Below, in pieces: positions 1 to 4,556 of a stretch of DNA of 5,416 bases. The first letter of the stretch is position 1. Each line of letters opens with the position of its first letter. The notes beneath the pieces were generated by a model that was not told the DNA's origin, ran no database searches, and worked only from the letters and a program-made list of their open reading frames with translations. Source of the DNA: DASRGL01 sp035651115 (lineage in GTDB: Bacteria > Armatimonadota > Chthonomonadetes > Chthonomonadales > Chthonomonadaceae); the NCBI GenBank assembly GCA_035651115.1, contig DASRGL010000242.1, positions 1 through 5,416 of the forward strand, given 5' to 3'. Both the position numbers and the translations under genes were made by a program.

Positions 1-711
1 CTGCGGCGCGGGCAAAATCTCTCCGCGCGCCGCCGCCTCGCCGCTCACAATCAGAAAAATGGTGCGATGCTCCGGGACGTTCCTGCCGTGTCCCCTCTCG
101 GAGCCGCCGTGATCCGTGCTGACCACCACCAGCCAGTTCTCCCGCGAAAAGGCTCTGCGGCTTCGCATAGCGTTCAGCACCTGCCCGATCTGCGCGTCTG
201 TCTGCGCAATCGAGGCCAGATAGCCCGGCGAATCGGCGGCGTAGCCGTGCTTGTGGCCCGCGCTGTCCACCTCGTCGAACTGAAGGAAGAGCGCATCGGG
301 CGAGGCGGCGGAGAGATAGCGCGCCGCCGCCTCCGCGACCTCGGCATCGGAGGGAAAGGACTGCGCAAAGTCGGCATGGCTCAGAATCGCGCCGTTGATT
401 GGCTCCCAGTTGACGAGTGAGGCCGTGATGAGATCGGAACGCCACTCCTTGAGCCGTCGAAAAAAGTGGGGATACTCGTCGAAGCGGGAGCCGCCGAAGG
501 AGTTGTCGCGGACGCCGTGCTTGGAGTGCCAGACCCCGGTGAGCAGGTGCGACCAGCCGGGCGCGCTGTCGGTATGCTCTCCCGTCTGCGCCAGATCGCT
601 GTACGCGCCCTCGGCGATCAGCGCATCCATATACGGCGTGTGCGCCGCCGCCCGCGCATCCGGTCGGCAGCCGTCAATCCCGATGATAAGCGCCCGCTTG
701 CGCACGGACAT
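1..711 (-). CDS. Alkaline-phosphatase-superfamily phosphodiesterase / nucleotide pyrophosphatase-like protein (partial, C-terminus beyond window)
   Basis: The minus strand is open from an ATG at 711 to base 1, giving 237 codons with no stop, so the C-terminus is missing. GAGGAGG at 721-727, nine bases upstream, supports the start. Superfamily motifs appear in order: IDG (D13, first metal ligand), TDSAPGW around S49 (the position of the Ser/Thr nucleophile in nucleotide pyrophosphatase/phosphodiesterases), a TGVWHSKHGVRDN block (58-70), D149-SAG-H153 (metal ligands) and STDHGG (D200, H201). The last histidine ligand expected in this fold would lie past the window edge. Members are two-metal hydrolases of phosphate mono- or diesters; substrate cannot be read from sequence. 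No signal peptide or membrane segment is visible at the N-terminus, so a cytoplasmic protein is inferred. It lies downstream of ppa on the same strand, across a 143-base palindromic spacer. Family is fairly secure; exact activity is not. Confidence 0.88.
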   Translation of the reverse strand, partial: MSVRKRALIIGIDGCRPDARAAAHTPYMDALIAEGAYSDLAQTGEHTDSAPGWSHLLTGVWHSKHGVRDNSFGGSRFDEYPHFFRRLKEWRSDLITASLVNWEPINGAILSHADFAQSFPSDAEVAEAAARYLSAASPDALFLQFDEVDSAGHKHGYAADSPGYLASIAQTDAQIGQVLNAMRSRRAFSRENWLVVVSTDHGGSERGHGRNVPEHRTIFLIVSGEAAARGEILPAPQ

Positions 712-753
712 CCTCAAACGCCTCCTCTATGTCTCTATGCCAGATTTGTGCGC

Positions 754-856
754 GGCCTTAAAAGGCCGGTCTGAAGTTGCCAAGTCCGCCTGCGCGGATT
801 CCAGCCTGCGCAGGCAGGCTTTGCACCTCCAGACCGGGGTTTTCAACCCCGTGTCT
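754..856. repeat. Cluster of nested palindromes between ppa and the phosphodiesterase gene (REP/MITE-like intergenic element)
   Basis: Five inverted repeats are packed into about 100 bases: GGCCTT/AAGGCC (754-759/762-767); CCGGTCTG/CAGACCGG (766-773/830-837), enclosing the rest; TCCGC/GCGGA (785-789/794-798); AGCCTGC/GCAGGCT (803-809/814-820); and CGGGGTT/AACCCCG (835-841/845-851), flanked by AGAC/GTCT (831-834/853-856). The last hairpin reaches into the ppa stop codon. No T-run follows on the minus strand, so it is not a textbook terminator, although it could protect the ppa mRNA 3' end or weaken read-through. From memory, similar CCTGCGCAGG plus GGTTTCAACC modules recur between genes in several high-GC and cyanobacterial genomes; I cannot confirm that here. 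Confidence 0.6.
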
Positions 857-1364
857 ATCTCTTCCGGCGATAGCGCCAGATCAACTCCTGCGCGACCTCC
901 TCCGTCTCCCAGCCCTGAATGAAGACCTCCTTGTTCTCCAGGTCTTTATACACGGCGAAGAAGTGCAGAATCTCTTTCAGGCGGTGTTCGGAGACATCGG
1001 AGAGCCGCATCACCTGCTCAAAGCGAGGATCGTGGGCGGAGACTCCGAGGATTTTGTCGTCCTGCCCCTTGTCGTCGCCCATCTTCAGCACGCCGACAGG
1101 CCGGGCGACCAGCACACAGCCCGTGAACGTCGGCTGCGTAGACAGCACCAGAATATCGAGCGGGTCGCCGTCCTCGAACAGCGTGTCCGCGATGAAACCG
1201 TACTCACAGGGGTAGTAGAGCGGGGAGTAGAGCGCGCGATCCAGGCGAAAGACGCCCAGTTCCATATCGTACTCGATCTTATTGCTGCTGCCGCGCGGAA
1301 TCTCCACCACGACATTGACTTCCTGCGGCGCGTTGGGGCCGATAGGCACTCTGTTAAAATCCAT
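855..1364 (-). CDS. ppa: Inorganic pyrophosphatase, family I (EC 3.6.1.1)
   Basis: A 169-residue protein, normal for prokaryotic family I enzymes (about 160-180), that hydrolyses PPi to two phosphates in the cytosol and drives nucleic-acid, protein and activated-sugar synthesis. The signature DGDPLDI carries D65, D67 and D70. K29, E31, R43, Y51, Y55, D97, D102 and K104 fall at the same numbers as the Escherichia coli active-site residues. E21 and Y139-K140 match E. coli E20 and Y141-K142, and D98 replaces E98. All expected Mg and phosphate ligands are therefore present. The ATG at 1364 is chosen because it yields this numbering; an in-frame ATG 18 codons upstream adds an Arg-rich stretch foreign to the family. 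GGAGAG at about 1376-1381 is the likely ribosome binding site, at a rather long spacing. The stop is TAG at 855-857. It is divergent from csp and upstream of the phosphodiesterase gene. Confidence 0.97.
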   Translation of the reverse strand: MDFNRVPIGPNAPQEVNVVVEIPRGSSNKIEYDMELGVFRLDRALYSPLYYPCEYGFIADTLFEDGDPLDILVLSTQPTFTGCVLVARPVGVLKMGDDKGQDDKILGVSAHDPRFEQVMRLSDVSEHRLKEILHFFAVYKDLENKEVFIQGWETEEVAQELIWRYRRKR

Positions 1365-1651
1365 CGTTGACGCAACTCTCCTGAGAACGGCGCGGACGCC
1401 GAGGACGCGGGAAGACATACGCCGAAGCGCGTTGCCTCTCGGCCTTCGCCCCTACATTCGGTATCCGCCGCCGCCTTTCCTGCCGGATGCTTCCCCCTGC
1501 GCCGAACCGGGGTCAGGCGCGCAGCCGCCTCTGCACCCGGTAAAACTGCGGTTTTTGGTTCCTAAAACTGTCACTATTCTGACAATTTCCGACCTGACAG
1601 AGTTAATCTATCGCCGCACTTCAGTTTTTCGCGTTTTTTTTCTAGCAATCG

Positions 1652-1680
1652 TTGACAACGCCCCTACCAGATGTTATACT
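1652..1680 (+). promoter_or_regulatory. Sigma-70-type promoter of csp (TTGACA, 17 bases, extended -10 TGTTATACT)
   Basis: A consensus -35 hexamer TTGACA (1652-1657) is separated by exactly 17 bases from TATACT (1675-1680), which matches five of six -10 positions. TG at 1672-1673 adds the extended -10 motif. Transcription should start near 1687, leaving a leader of about 48 bases before the csp ATG. This is the strongest promoter in the window and stands out against the GC-rich background. Confidence 0.85.
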
Positions 1681-1710
1681 TGTCCGGCTGAATCCCGGTC
1701 AGCCTGGACA
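1681..1710 (+). promoter_or_regulatory. Inverted repeat at the csp transcription start: 5'-leader hairpin or operator
   Basis: GGCTGA (1686-1691) and TCAGCC (1699-1704) form a perfect six-base stem with a seven-base loop. TGTCC (1681-1685) and GGACA (1706-1710) extend it to 11 base pairs with a single bulged T at 1705. The left arm begins directly after the -10 hexamer. The six-base inner stem would therefore sit at the extreme 5' end of the mRNA, while the whole repeat spans roughly -6 to +24 of the DNA. It could stabilise the transcript, act as a temperature-sensitive leader, or bind a regulator. Confidence 0.6.
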
Positions 1711-1734
1711 TCTAGTAAGGAGGACGTTCGTAAC

Positions 1735-1938
1735 ATGCCGTCAGGAAAAGTCAAGTGGTTCAATGACGCCAAGGGCTACGGGTTTATTGAAACCACCGAG
1801 GGCAAGGACATCTTTGTCCACTATTCGGCGATCCAGAAGGAAGGTTTCAAGACCCTGGCCGAGGGGCAGGAAGTGACCTTCGACATCGTGGAAGGCACCA
1901 AAGGCCCGCAGGCCGCCAATGTCGCCTCGGTCGCATAG
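1735..1938 (+). CDS. csp: Cold-shock protein, CspA family (single cold-shock domain)
   Basis: A 67-residue protein made entirely of one cold-shock domain, the typical length. It binds single-stranded RNA or DNA and melts RNA structure during cold shock or growth transitions, in the cytoplasm. RNP1 is KGYGFI (residues 13-18) and RNP2 is DIFVHY (25-30), with Y30 where E. coli CspA has Phe. The opening SGKVKWFN and the end GPQAANV are family hallmarks. The ATG follows AAGGAGG (1717-1723) at 11 bases, and starting further upstream in frame would cross the promoter. The leader of about 48 bases is much shorter than the long E. coli cspA leader, so cold control, if present, would rely on the 5' hairpin or the promoter. 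It appears monocistronic. Confidence 0.96.
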   Translation: MPSGKVKWFNDAKGYGFIETTEGKDIFVHYSAIQKEGFKTLAEGQEVTFDIVEGTKGPQAANVASVA

Positions 1939-1997
1939 ACGACGCCTGCGCGAACGAACACGCACGACGTACTAACACAACGCACTTTTTGAATGCC

Positions 1998-2042
1998 AGC
2001 GCCGGAGAAGCCTCCCGGTCTCTTTCCCGCGCTTTGCTTTTT
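1998..2042 (+). terminator. Candidate csp terminator (proximal)
   Basis: AGCGC (1998-2002) pairs with GCGCT (2029-2033), or alternatively CCGG (2002-2005) pairs with CCGG (2015-2018) and extends through AG/CT with one bulged C. A T-rich tail follows immediately (2033-2042, TTTGCTTTTT). The position about 60 bases after the csp stop is sensible, but the stem is imperfect and the T-run is interrupted. Confidence 0.4.
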
Positions 2043-2106
2043 CGTTTCATCCGATAATCTCCCTGAACGTACAGCCAAATCGCTGCTCACGCAAGGTGGA
2101 ATGCTC

Positions 2107-2151
2107 ACCGGTTTCGACGTAGAACTTTTGACGACGAGCCGGTTTTTGTTT
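2107..2151 (+). terminator. Candidate intrinsic terminator (distal, after csp or a small RNA)
   Basis: ACCGG (2107-2111) pairs with CCGGT (2139-2143). Above an internal bulge, TCG/CGA (2114-2116/2135-2137) and CGT/ACG (2118-2120/2131-2133) continue the stem to a ten-base loop. The stem is followed directly by TTTTTGTTT (2143-2151). The tail is better than that of the proximal candidate, but the hairpin is interrupted. It would end csp read-through or a transcript beginning in the gap. Confidence 0.45.
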
Positions 2152-2459
2152 GTCTTCGCGCTGCCGCATAAAAGACGGTCACACACGCAGCAAGGCCGGA
2201 ACTTCCCCTCCGGCAGGTTCGTAGGAGAGAAAAGCCTGCCCTGTCCTCCTCGCGCCGAGGCCGACGCCGCTGCTGGCAGCCGCCCGCGCCGCGCGATGCG
2301 AAGTCAGGACGGCCTGGGATGTATGGAATTTCGTTGCGGGCCTGCCGCGTTCCTGATGGCAGGAAACCGGAACGCCAAACGATATCACAACAATCAAGAC
2401 AGGGCGTGGGCCGCTTTGCTATCGCGCCGCCCTGGAACCAGTCGGAGGGTAAACATACC

Positions 2460-2786
2460 ATGAGCCAAGCTGTTGCCGTGACAACCGGTGATTTCGAGAG
2501 CCAGGTTTTGCAATCGTCCGTTCCCGTGCTGATAGACTTTTGGGCTGTCTGGTGCGGCCCCTGCAAGATGATCGCGCCGCACGTGGACGCCGTCGCGTCG
2601 GAGTATGAGGGCCGCGTCAAAGTCCTCAAGGTCAACGTGGACGAGGAGCCGGAGATCGCAGGCAAGTATGGCATCATGTCCATTCCCACGCTGCTCTTCT
2701 TCAAGGGCGGCAAGGTGGTGGATCAGGTGGTGGGGGCCGTGCCGAAGAGTACGATCACCAGCAAGCTCGAGGGTCTTCTGGGCTGA
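2460..2786 (+). CDS. trxA: Thioredoxin
   Basis: A 108-residue protein with the numbering of E. coli thioredoxin 1. The redox motif WCGPC lies at 31-35 (C32, C35), the buried acid at D26, the cis-proline at P76 within SIPTLL, and the conserved glycines at G84 and G92. It reduces disulfides of cytosolic partners such as ribonucleotide reductase, PAPS reductase, peroxiredoxins and methionine sulfoxide reductases, and is recharged by thioredoxin reductase, which is not in this window. No signal peptide is present. GGAGGG (2444-2449) lies ten bases before the ATG, and starting there matches the family N-terminus; an upstream in-frame ATG at 2319 would add 47 unrelated residues. The gene sits alone, with a 521-base gap upstream and a strong terminator 41 bases downstream. 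Confidence 0.97.
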   Translation: MSQAVAVTTGDFESQVLQSSVPVLIDFWAVWCGPCKMIAPHVDAVASEYEGRVKVLKVNVDEEPEIAGKYGIMSIPTLLFFKGGKVVDQVVGAVPKSTITSKLEGLLG

Positions 2787-2827
2787 TTTCCGCCGCGCTT
2801 CCAGAAGACGACCGCAGAGTCGGTTTG

Positions 2828-2863
2828 CAGGCGAGAGAACTCTCTGTTTCTCTCGCCTGTTTT
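2828..2863 (+). terminator. Intrinsic terminator of trxA
   Basis: A perfect 12-base stem, with left arm 2828-2839 and right arm 2848-2859 (core GGCGAGAGAA/TTCTCTCGCC), encloses an eight-base loop and is followed by TTTT (2860-2863). It lies between the convergent trxA and cytidylate-kinase-like genes. The T-run is only on the plus side, so it serves trxA; the same hairpin could still pause transcription arriving from the minus strand. Confidence 0.88.
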
Positions 2864-2907
2864 GCATCCGCAGCCCGTCTTTGCGCCCCGGCAGGCGGCG
2901 CTGTCTG

Positions 2908-3645
2908 TCAGCAGCCGGGGAACATGATGCGCGCGGCCCCGACAACCGCCGCCGCTGCCGCCTCCACCCCCAGCCGATCCATCCAGACGACCAGATCGTA
3001 GGCGCCCTCTTCGTCTATCTGATGGTGCGCCAGGTTCTGCACGAAAGCGGCGCGCTCCTGATCCGTGTGGTGGATCAGGCGGACAGCTTCGGGGCGGGAG
3101 ATGTTCTGCTCATGCATGACGACCCGGATGCGCGTCTCCAGGCTGGCCTGCACCCGCACATGCAGGGCGTTAGGCAGGAGGAAGTTGGCGGCGCGTCCCA
3201 CCAGGATCTTCCGTCCCTGCTGCGCCACATGCAGCAGCACGCGCGCCAGATGGTGCTGATAGCCGAGCGGTTCCATCTTCCGCAGGGCGAACAGGTCGCG
3301 GATAAAGTCCTCGATGGCCGAGGAGACATGCTCATCCAGCGCCTCGATCATCTTGGTCTGCACGCCGGCATCGCGGGCGACCGCCTCGATGATTTCGTGA
3401 TCCCAGACCTGCCACTCTCCGCCCAGTTGCTCTGCCACCGCCCGCGCGACCCCGTCGCCATTGCAGCCAAGCTGCCGCGCCACCGTGATCACGGGCGGAG
3501 GCGTCTCCGCATCGCGCACTAGCGTCTTGAGGGCTTCCGCCTGCGCCTTCTCGCGGGCCTCCGTCTCCCGTAAGGCTCTCTGCCGCAGGAACCACTCCTG
3601 CATCCGCCGATCTGTCAAGCTCGGGTCGTCGCTCAGTCTCGTCAT
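2908..3645 (-). CDS. Cytidylate kinase-like family protein
   Basis: A 245-residue protein resembling the cytidylate-kinase-like family of P-loop nucleotide kinases. The first 48 or so residues form a charged, Glu/Arg-rich, probably helical extension. The core begins with VITVARQLGCNGDGVARAVAEQ, written here as ITVARQLG (53-60) followed by CNGDGVARAVAEQLG (61-75), where relatives have an ISREYGSGG-type loop. The normal P-loop lysine is absent (V66 follows G65). Further family marks are WDHEIIEAVA (80-89), ILVGRAANFLL (146-156), an Arg-bearing lid-like stretch with R171 and R173, DQER (194-197) and YDLVVWMD (215-222). Ordinary CMP kinase phosphorylates CMP/dCMP; the substrate of this family is not established to my knowledge. 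AAAGGA (3657-3662) precedes the ATG by 11 bases. It lies 56 bases after the secreted LTPxQ gene, probably co-transcribed with it. Confidence 0.8.
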   Translation of the reverse strand: MTRLSDDPSLTDRRMQEWFLRQRALRETEAREKAQAEALKTLVRDAETPPPVITVARQLGCNGDGVARAVAEQLGGEWQVWDHEIIEAVARDAGVQTKMIEALDEHVSSAIEDFIRDLFALRKMEPLGYQHHLARVLLHVAQQGRKILVGRAANFLLPNALHVRVQASLETRIRVVMHEQNISRPEAVRLIHHTDQERAAFVQNLAHHQIDEEGAYDLVVWMDRLGVEAAAAAVVGAARIMFPGC

Positions 3646-3701
3646 CGTCCGTTTTTTCCTTTAGGATAGTCCCGCCTGCCTCAACTTTATGGGCCGGGGA
3701 G

Positions 3702-4385
3702 TCAGGGATTTTCCGCGTTCGCCTGCGCGCCGGAGTCCGCCGCCAGCGCCGCGCGCATCTCCTTCAGCAGCGGCACGATGCGCGGATAGGAGATGAAGAC
3801 CTTCAGCACGTAGGCGTTGAACCACTTGTCTTTCGTGCCGCTTGTCCTCATGCCCGGCGTTATTCTAGCCTGATCTATGATCAGCTGCGTGGCGGTCGAA
3901 ACCTGCTGCGGAGTCAGGATTGTCTTCAGCTTCGAGACCAGGCCCACCAGCGCATCCGCATCCAGTTGGTCACGCTGCTTCAGGAACTTTTCGCCCATCG
4001 CCGCGACCCTGTCCATGAAGTCTTTGGTGATCTCGCCGCCCGCCAGCGCCCGCCGCTTCGTGTCCCGTATCTCCTGGGCGATCTTGCGCACCGGGTCGAG
4101 TTTCAGCGCAGTGAGCTTGCGGTTATAGTCCTCCTCGGCAGCCGTCGTCACCGCGATGATCTGATCCAACTGCTCCGGCGTCAGCTTGAGCGGGTTGAGC
4201 GCGTTCAGCTTATTGATGTCGTCGAGCATATCCAGAAGTTCCAGCCCGGCGGGCGCAGGCGCTCCATTGCTGCCCGGCGGCGGCGACTGCGCGCCCGGCG
4301 CGGCTGTAGCCGGGGCCGTCACGAGGCCCAGAAGCAGGAAAACCGCCGCCGCAAGCGGAACAACCCGAAGCGTGTGCAGAGACAT
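3702..4385 (-). CDS. Secreted or periplasmic helical protein with two LTPxQ motifs (Spy/CpxP-like)
   Basis: The ATG at 4385 is preferred because AAGGAG (4394-4399) lies eight bases upstream and the protein then opens with a clean signal peptide; an in-frame ATG at 4424 has no such support. In the resulting 227 residues, the signal peptide has R7, a hydrophobic core (8-22) and a likely ATA cleavage site at 26-28. There is no lipobox cysteine. A Pro/Ala/Gly-rich linker (29-47) leads into a helical, charged body carrying LTPEQ (68-72) and LTPQQ (157-161), the LTxxQ motif of Spy and CpxP periplasmic chaperones. The two motifs are about 89 residues apart, suggesting a duplicated or extended helical arrangement. 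Role in envelope protein folding or stress is inferred from the motif only; the overall family is not certain. The cytidylate-kinase-like gene follows 56 bases downstream. Confidence 0.7.
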   Translation of the reverse strand: MSLHTLRVVPLAAAVFLLLGLVTAPATAAPGAQSPPPGSNGAPAPAGLELLDMLDDINKLNALNPLKLTPEQLDQIIAVTTAAEEDYNRKLTALKLDPVRKIAQEIRDTKRRALAGGEITKDFMDRVAAMGEKFLKQRDQLDADALVGLVSKLKTILTPQQVSTATQLIIDQARITPGMRTSGTKDKWFNAYVLKVFISYPRIVPLLKEMRAALAADSGAQANAENP

Positions 4386-4454
4386 AAGACCGACTCCTTG
4401 TCGAGTGAGATCGTTGCGGAACATTAGGCTGTCATCGCGGCAAAAAGGTTACGC

Positions 4455-4499
4455 GCGGCCCGCGCCCGGCACGATCCTCCAAAAGAGACGGCGGGCCGC
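4455..4499 (-). promoter_or_regulatory. GC-rich inverted repeat in the leader of the LTPxQ gene
   Basis: GCGGCCCGC (4455-4463) and GCGGGCCGC (4491-4499) are perfect nine-base inverted arms around a 27-base loop. They lie between the candidate minus-strand promoter and the LTPxQ start codon, so they would fold in that mRNA leader. No T-run follows. An attenuator, protein site or mRNA-stabilising stem is possible; chance is not excluded in such GC-rich DNA. Confidence 0.4.
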
Positions 4500-4511
4500 A
4501 TCGCTGGATTC

Positions 4512-4517
4512 ATTATA
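4512..4517 (-). promoter_or_regulatory. Candidate -10 element (TATAAT) for the LTPxQ gene, overlapping a weak -10 for nanE
   Basis: The minus strand reads a perfect TATAAT at 4517-4512, in otherwise GC-rich sequence. Seventeen bases away is only TTCTGT (4540-4535), a poor -35. Start would be near 4505, giving a leader of about 120 bases. On the plus strand TATATC (4514-4519), four of six matches, overlaps it and would start nanE near 4526, but has no recognisable -35. A shared divergent promoter is plausible. Confidence 0.4.
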
Positions 4518-4537
4518 TCGCATTCAGCAGAAAAACA

Positions 4538-4556
4538 GAAGGAGGCGACCGGGTTG
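4538..4556 (+). promoter_or_regulatory. Ribosome binding site that fixes a TTG start for nanE
   Basis: GAAGGAGG (4538-4545) is a near-perfect Shine-Dalgarno sequence eight bases before TTG at 4554-4556. No ATG or GTG at equivalent spacing precedes the conserved SLRGGLIVSCQA segment, so the strong site probably compensates for the rare start codon. Confidence 0.8.

Larger units (their letters stand above)
1365..1734. other. Divergent intergenic region between ppa and csp (370 bases)
   Basis: No convincing gene lies here. The half nearest ppa (to about 1540) is GC-rich, and I could not find a clear -35/-10 pair for ppa in it. From about 1541 to 1650 the sequence becomes AT-rich, with several T-tracts, just upstream of the csp promoter, as expected for an UP-like or easily melted region. 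It holds a small hairpin AAAAC-TGCG-GTTTT (1542-1555) and three TGTCA/TGACA pentamers (1569-1573, 1580-1584, 1595-1599). A weaker alternative promoter, CTGACA (1579-1584) with TTAATC (1603-1608), is possible but not well supported. Confidence 0.6.
1939..2459. other. Long non-coding gap between csp and trxA (521 bases)
   Basis: I see no credible protein gene: the open frames crossing it are low-similarity, Arg/Pro-rich readings of GC-rich DNA and run through terminator-like structures. The first 210 bases hold two candidate terminators, listed separately. The rest (2150-2459) is rich in short complementary segments: GCCGGA/TCCGGC (2195-2200/2209-2214), GGCAGG/CCTGCC (2212-2217/2235-2240) and CCTGCC/GGCAGG (2341-2346/2358-2363). 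No convincing trxA -35/-10 pair was found. A long structured trxA leader or a small RNA is possible but unproven, and no known riboswitch or RNA family was recognised. Confidence 0.5.

Noticed and set aside
754..856. CRISPR array or tandem repeat
   Set aside because: The elements are inverted repeats of different sequence, with no regular direct repeat or spacer pattern.
1365..1418. A longer N-terminus for pyrophosphatase
   Set aside because: The added 18 residues are absent from the family, and starting at 1364 gives the standard active-site numbering.
1282..1734. An in-frame upstream extension of csp
   Set aside because: It would cross the csp promoter, the transcription start and the ribosome binding site, and it overlaps ppa; the 67-residue product is exactly one cold-shock domain.
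2191..2245. Possible known riboswitch or tRNA-like segment (GGTTCG, paired stems)
   Set aside because: No cloverleaf can be drawn, and the conserved cores of the glycine, TPP, SAM, cobalamin and cyclic-di-GMP aptamers that I know are absent.
1993..2463. A 156-codon plus-strand open frame in the csp-trxA gap
   Set aside because: No ribosome binding site is seen, it runs through a terminator-like hairpin, the sequence looks non-protein-like, and it ends at the trxA start in another frame.
2105..2713. A 202-codon minus-strand open frame covering the gap and part of trxA
   Set aside because: Half of it is antisense to trxA, and no recognisable domain or start signal exists.
2605..3522. A 305-codon plus-strand open frame
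   Set aside because: It crosses the end of trxA, the strong trxA terminator and the antisense of the cytidylate-kinase-like gene; the composition is Arg-rich shadow coding.
4386..4424. A start at 4424 for the LTPxQ protein
   Set aside because: The ATG at 4385 has an AAGGAG at ideal spacing and gives a normal signal peptide; the upstream 13 residues have no such support.
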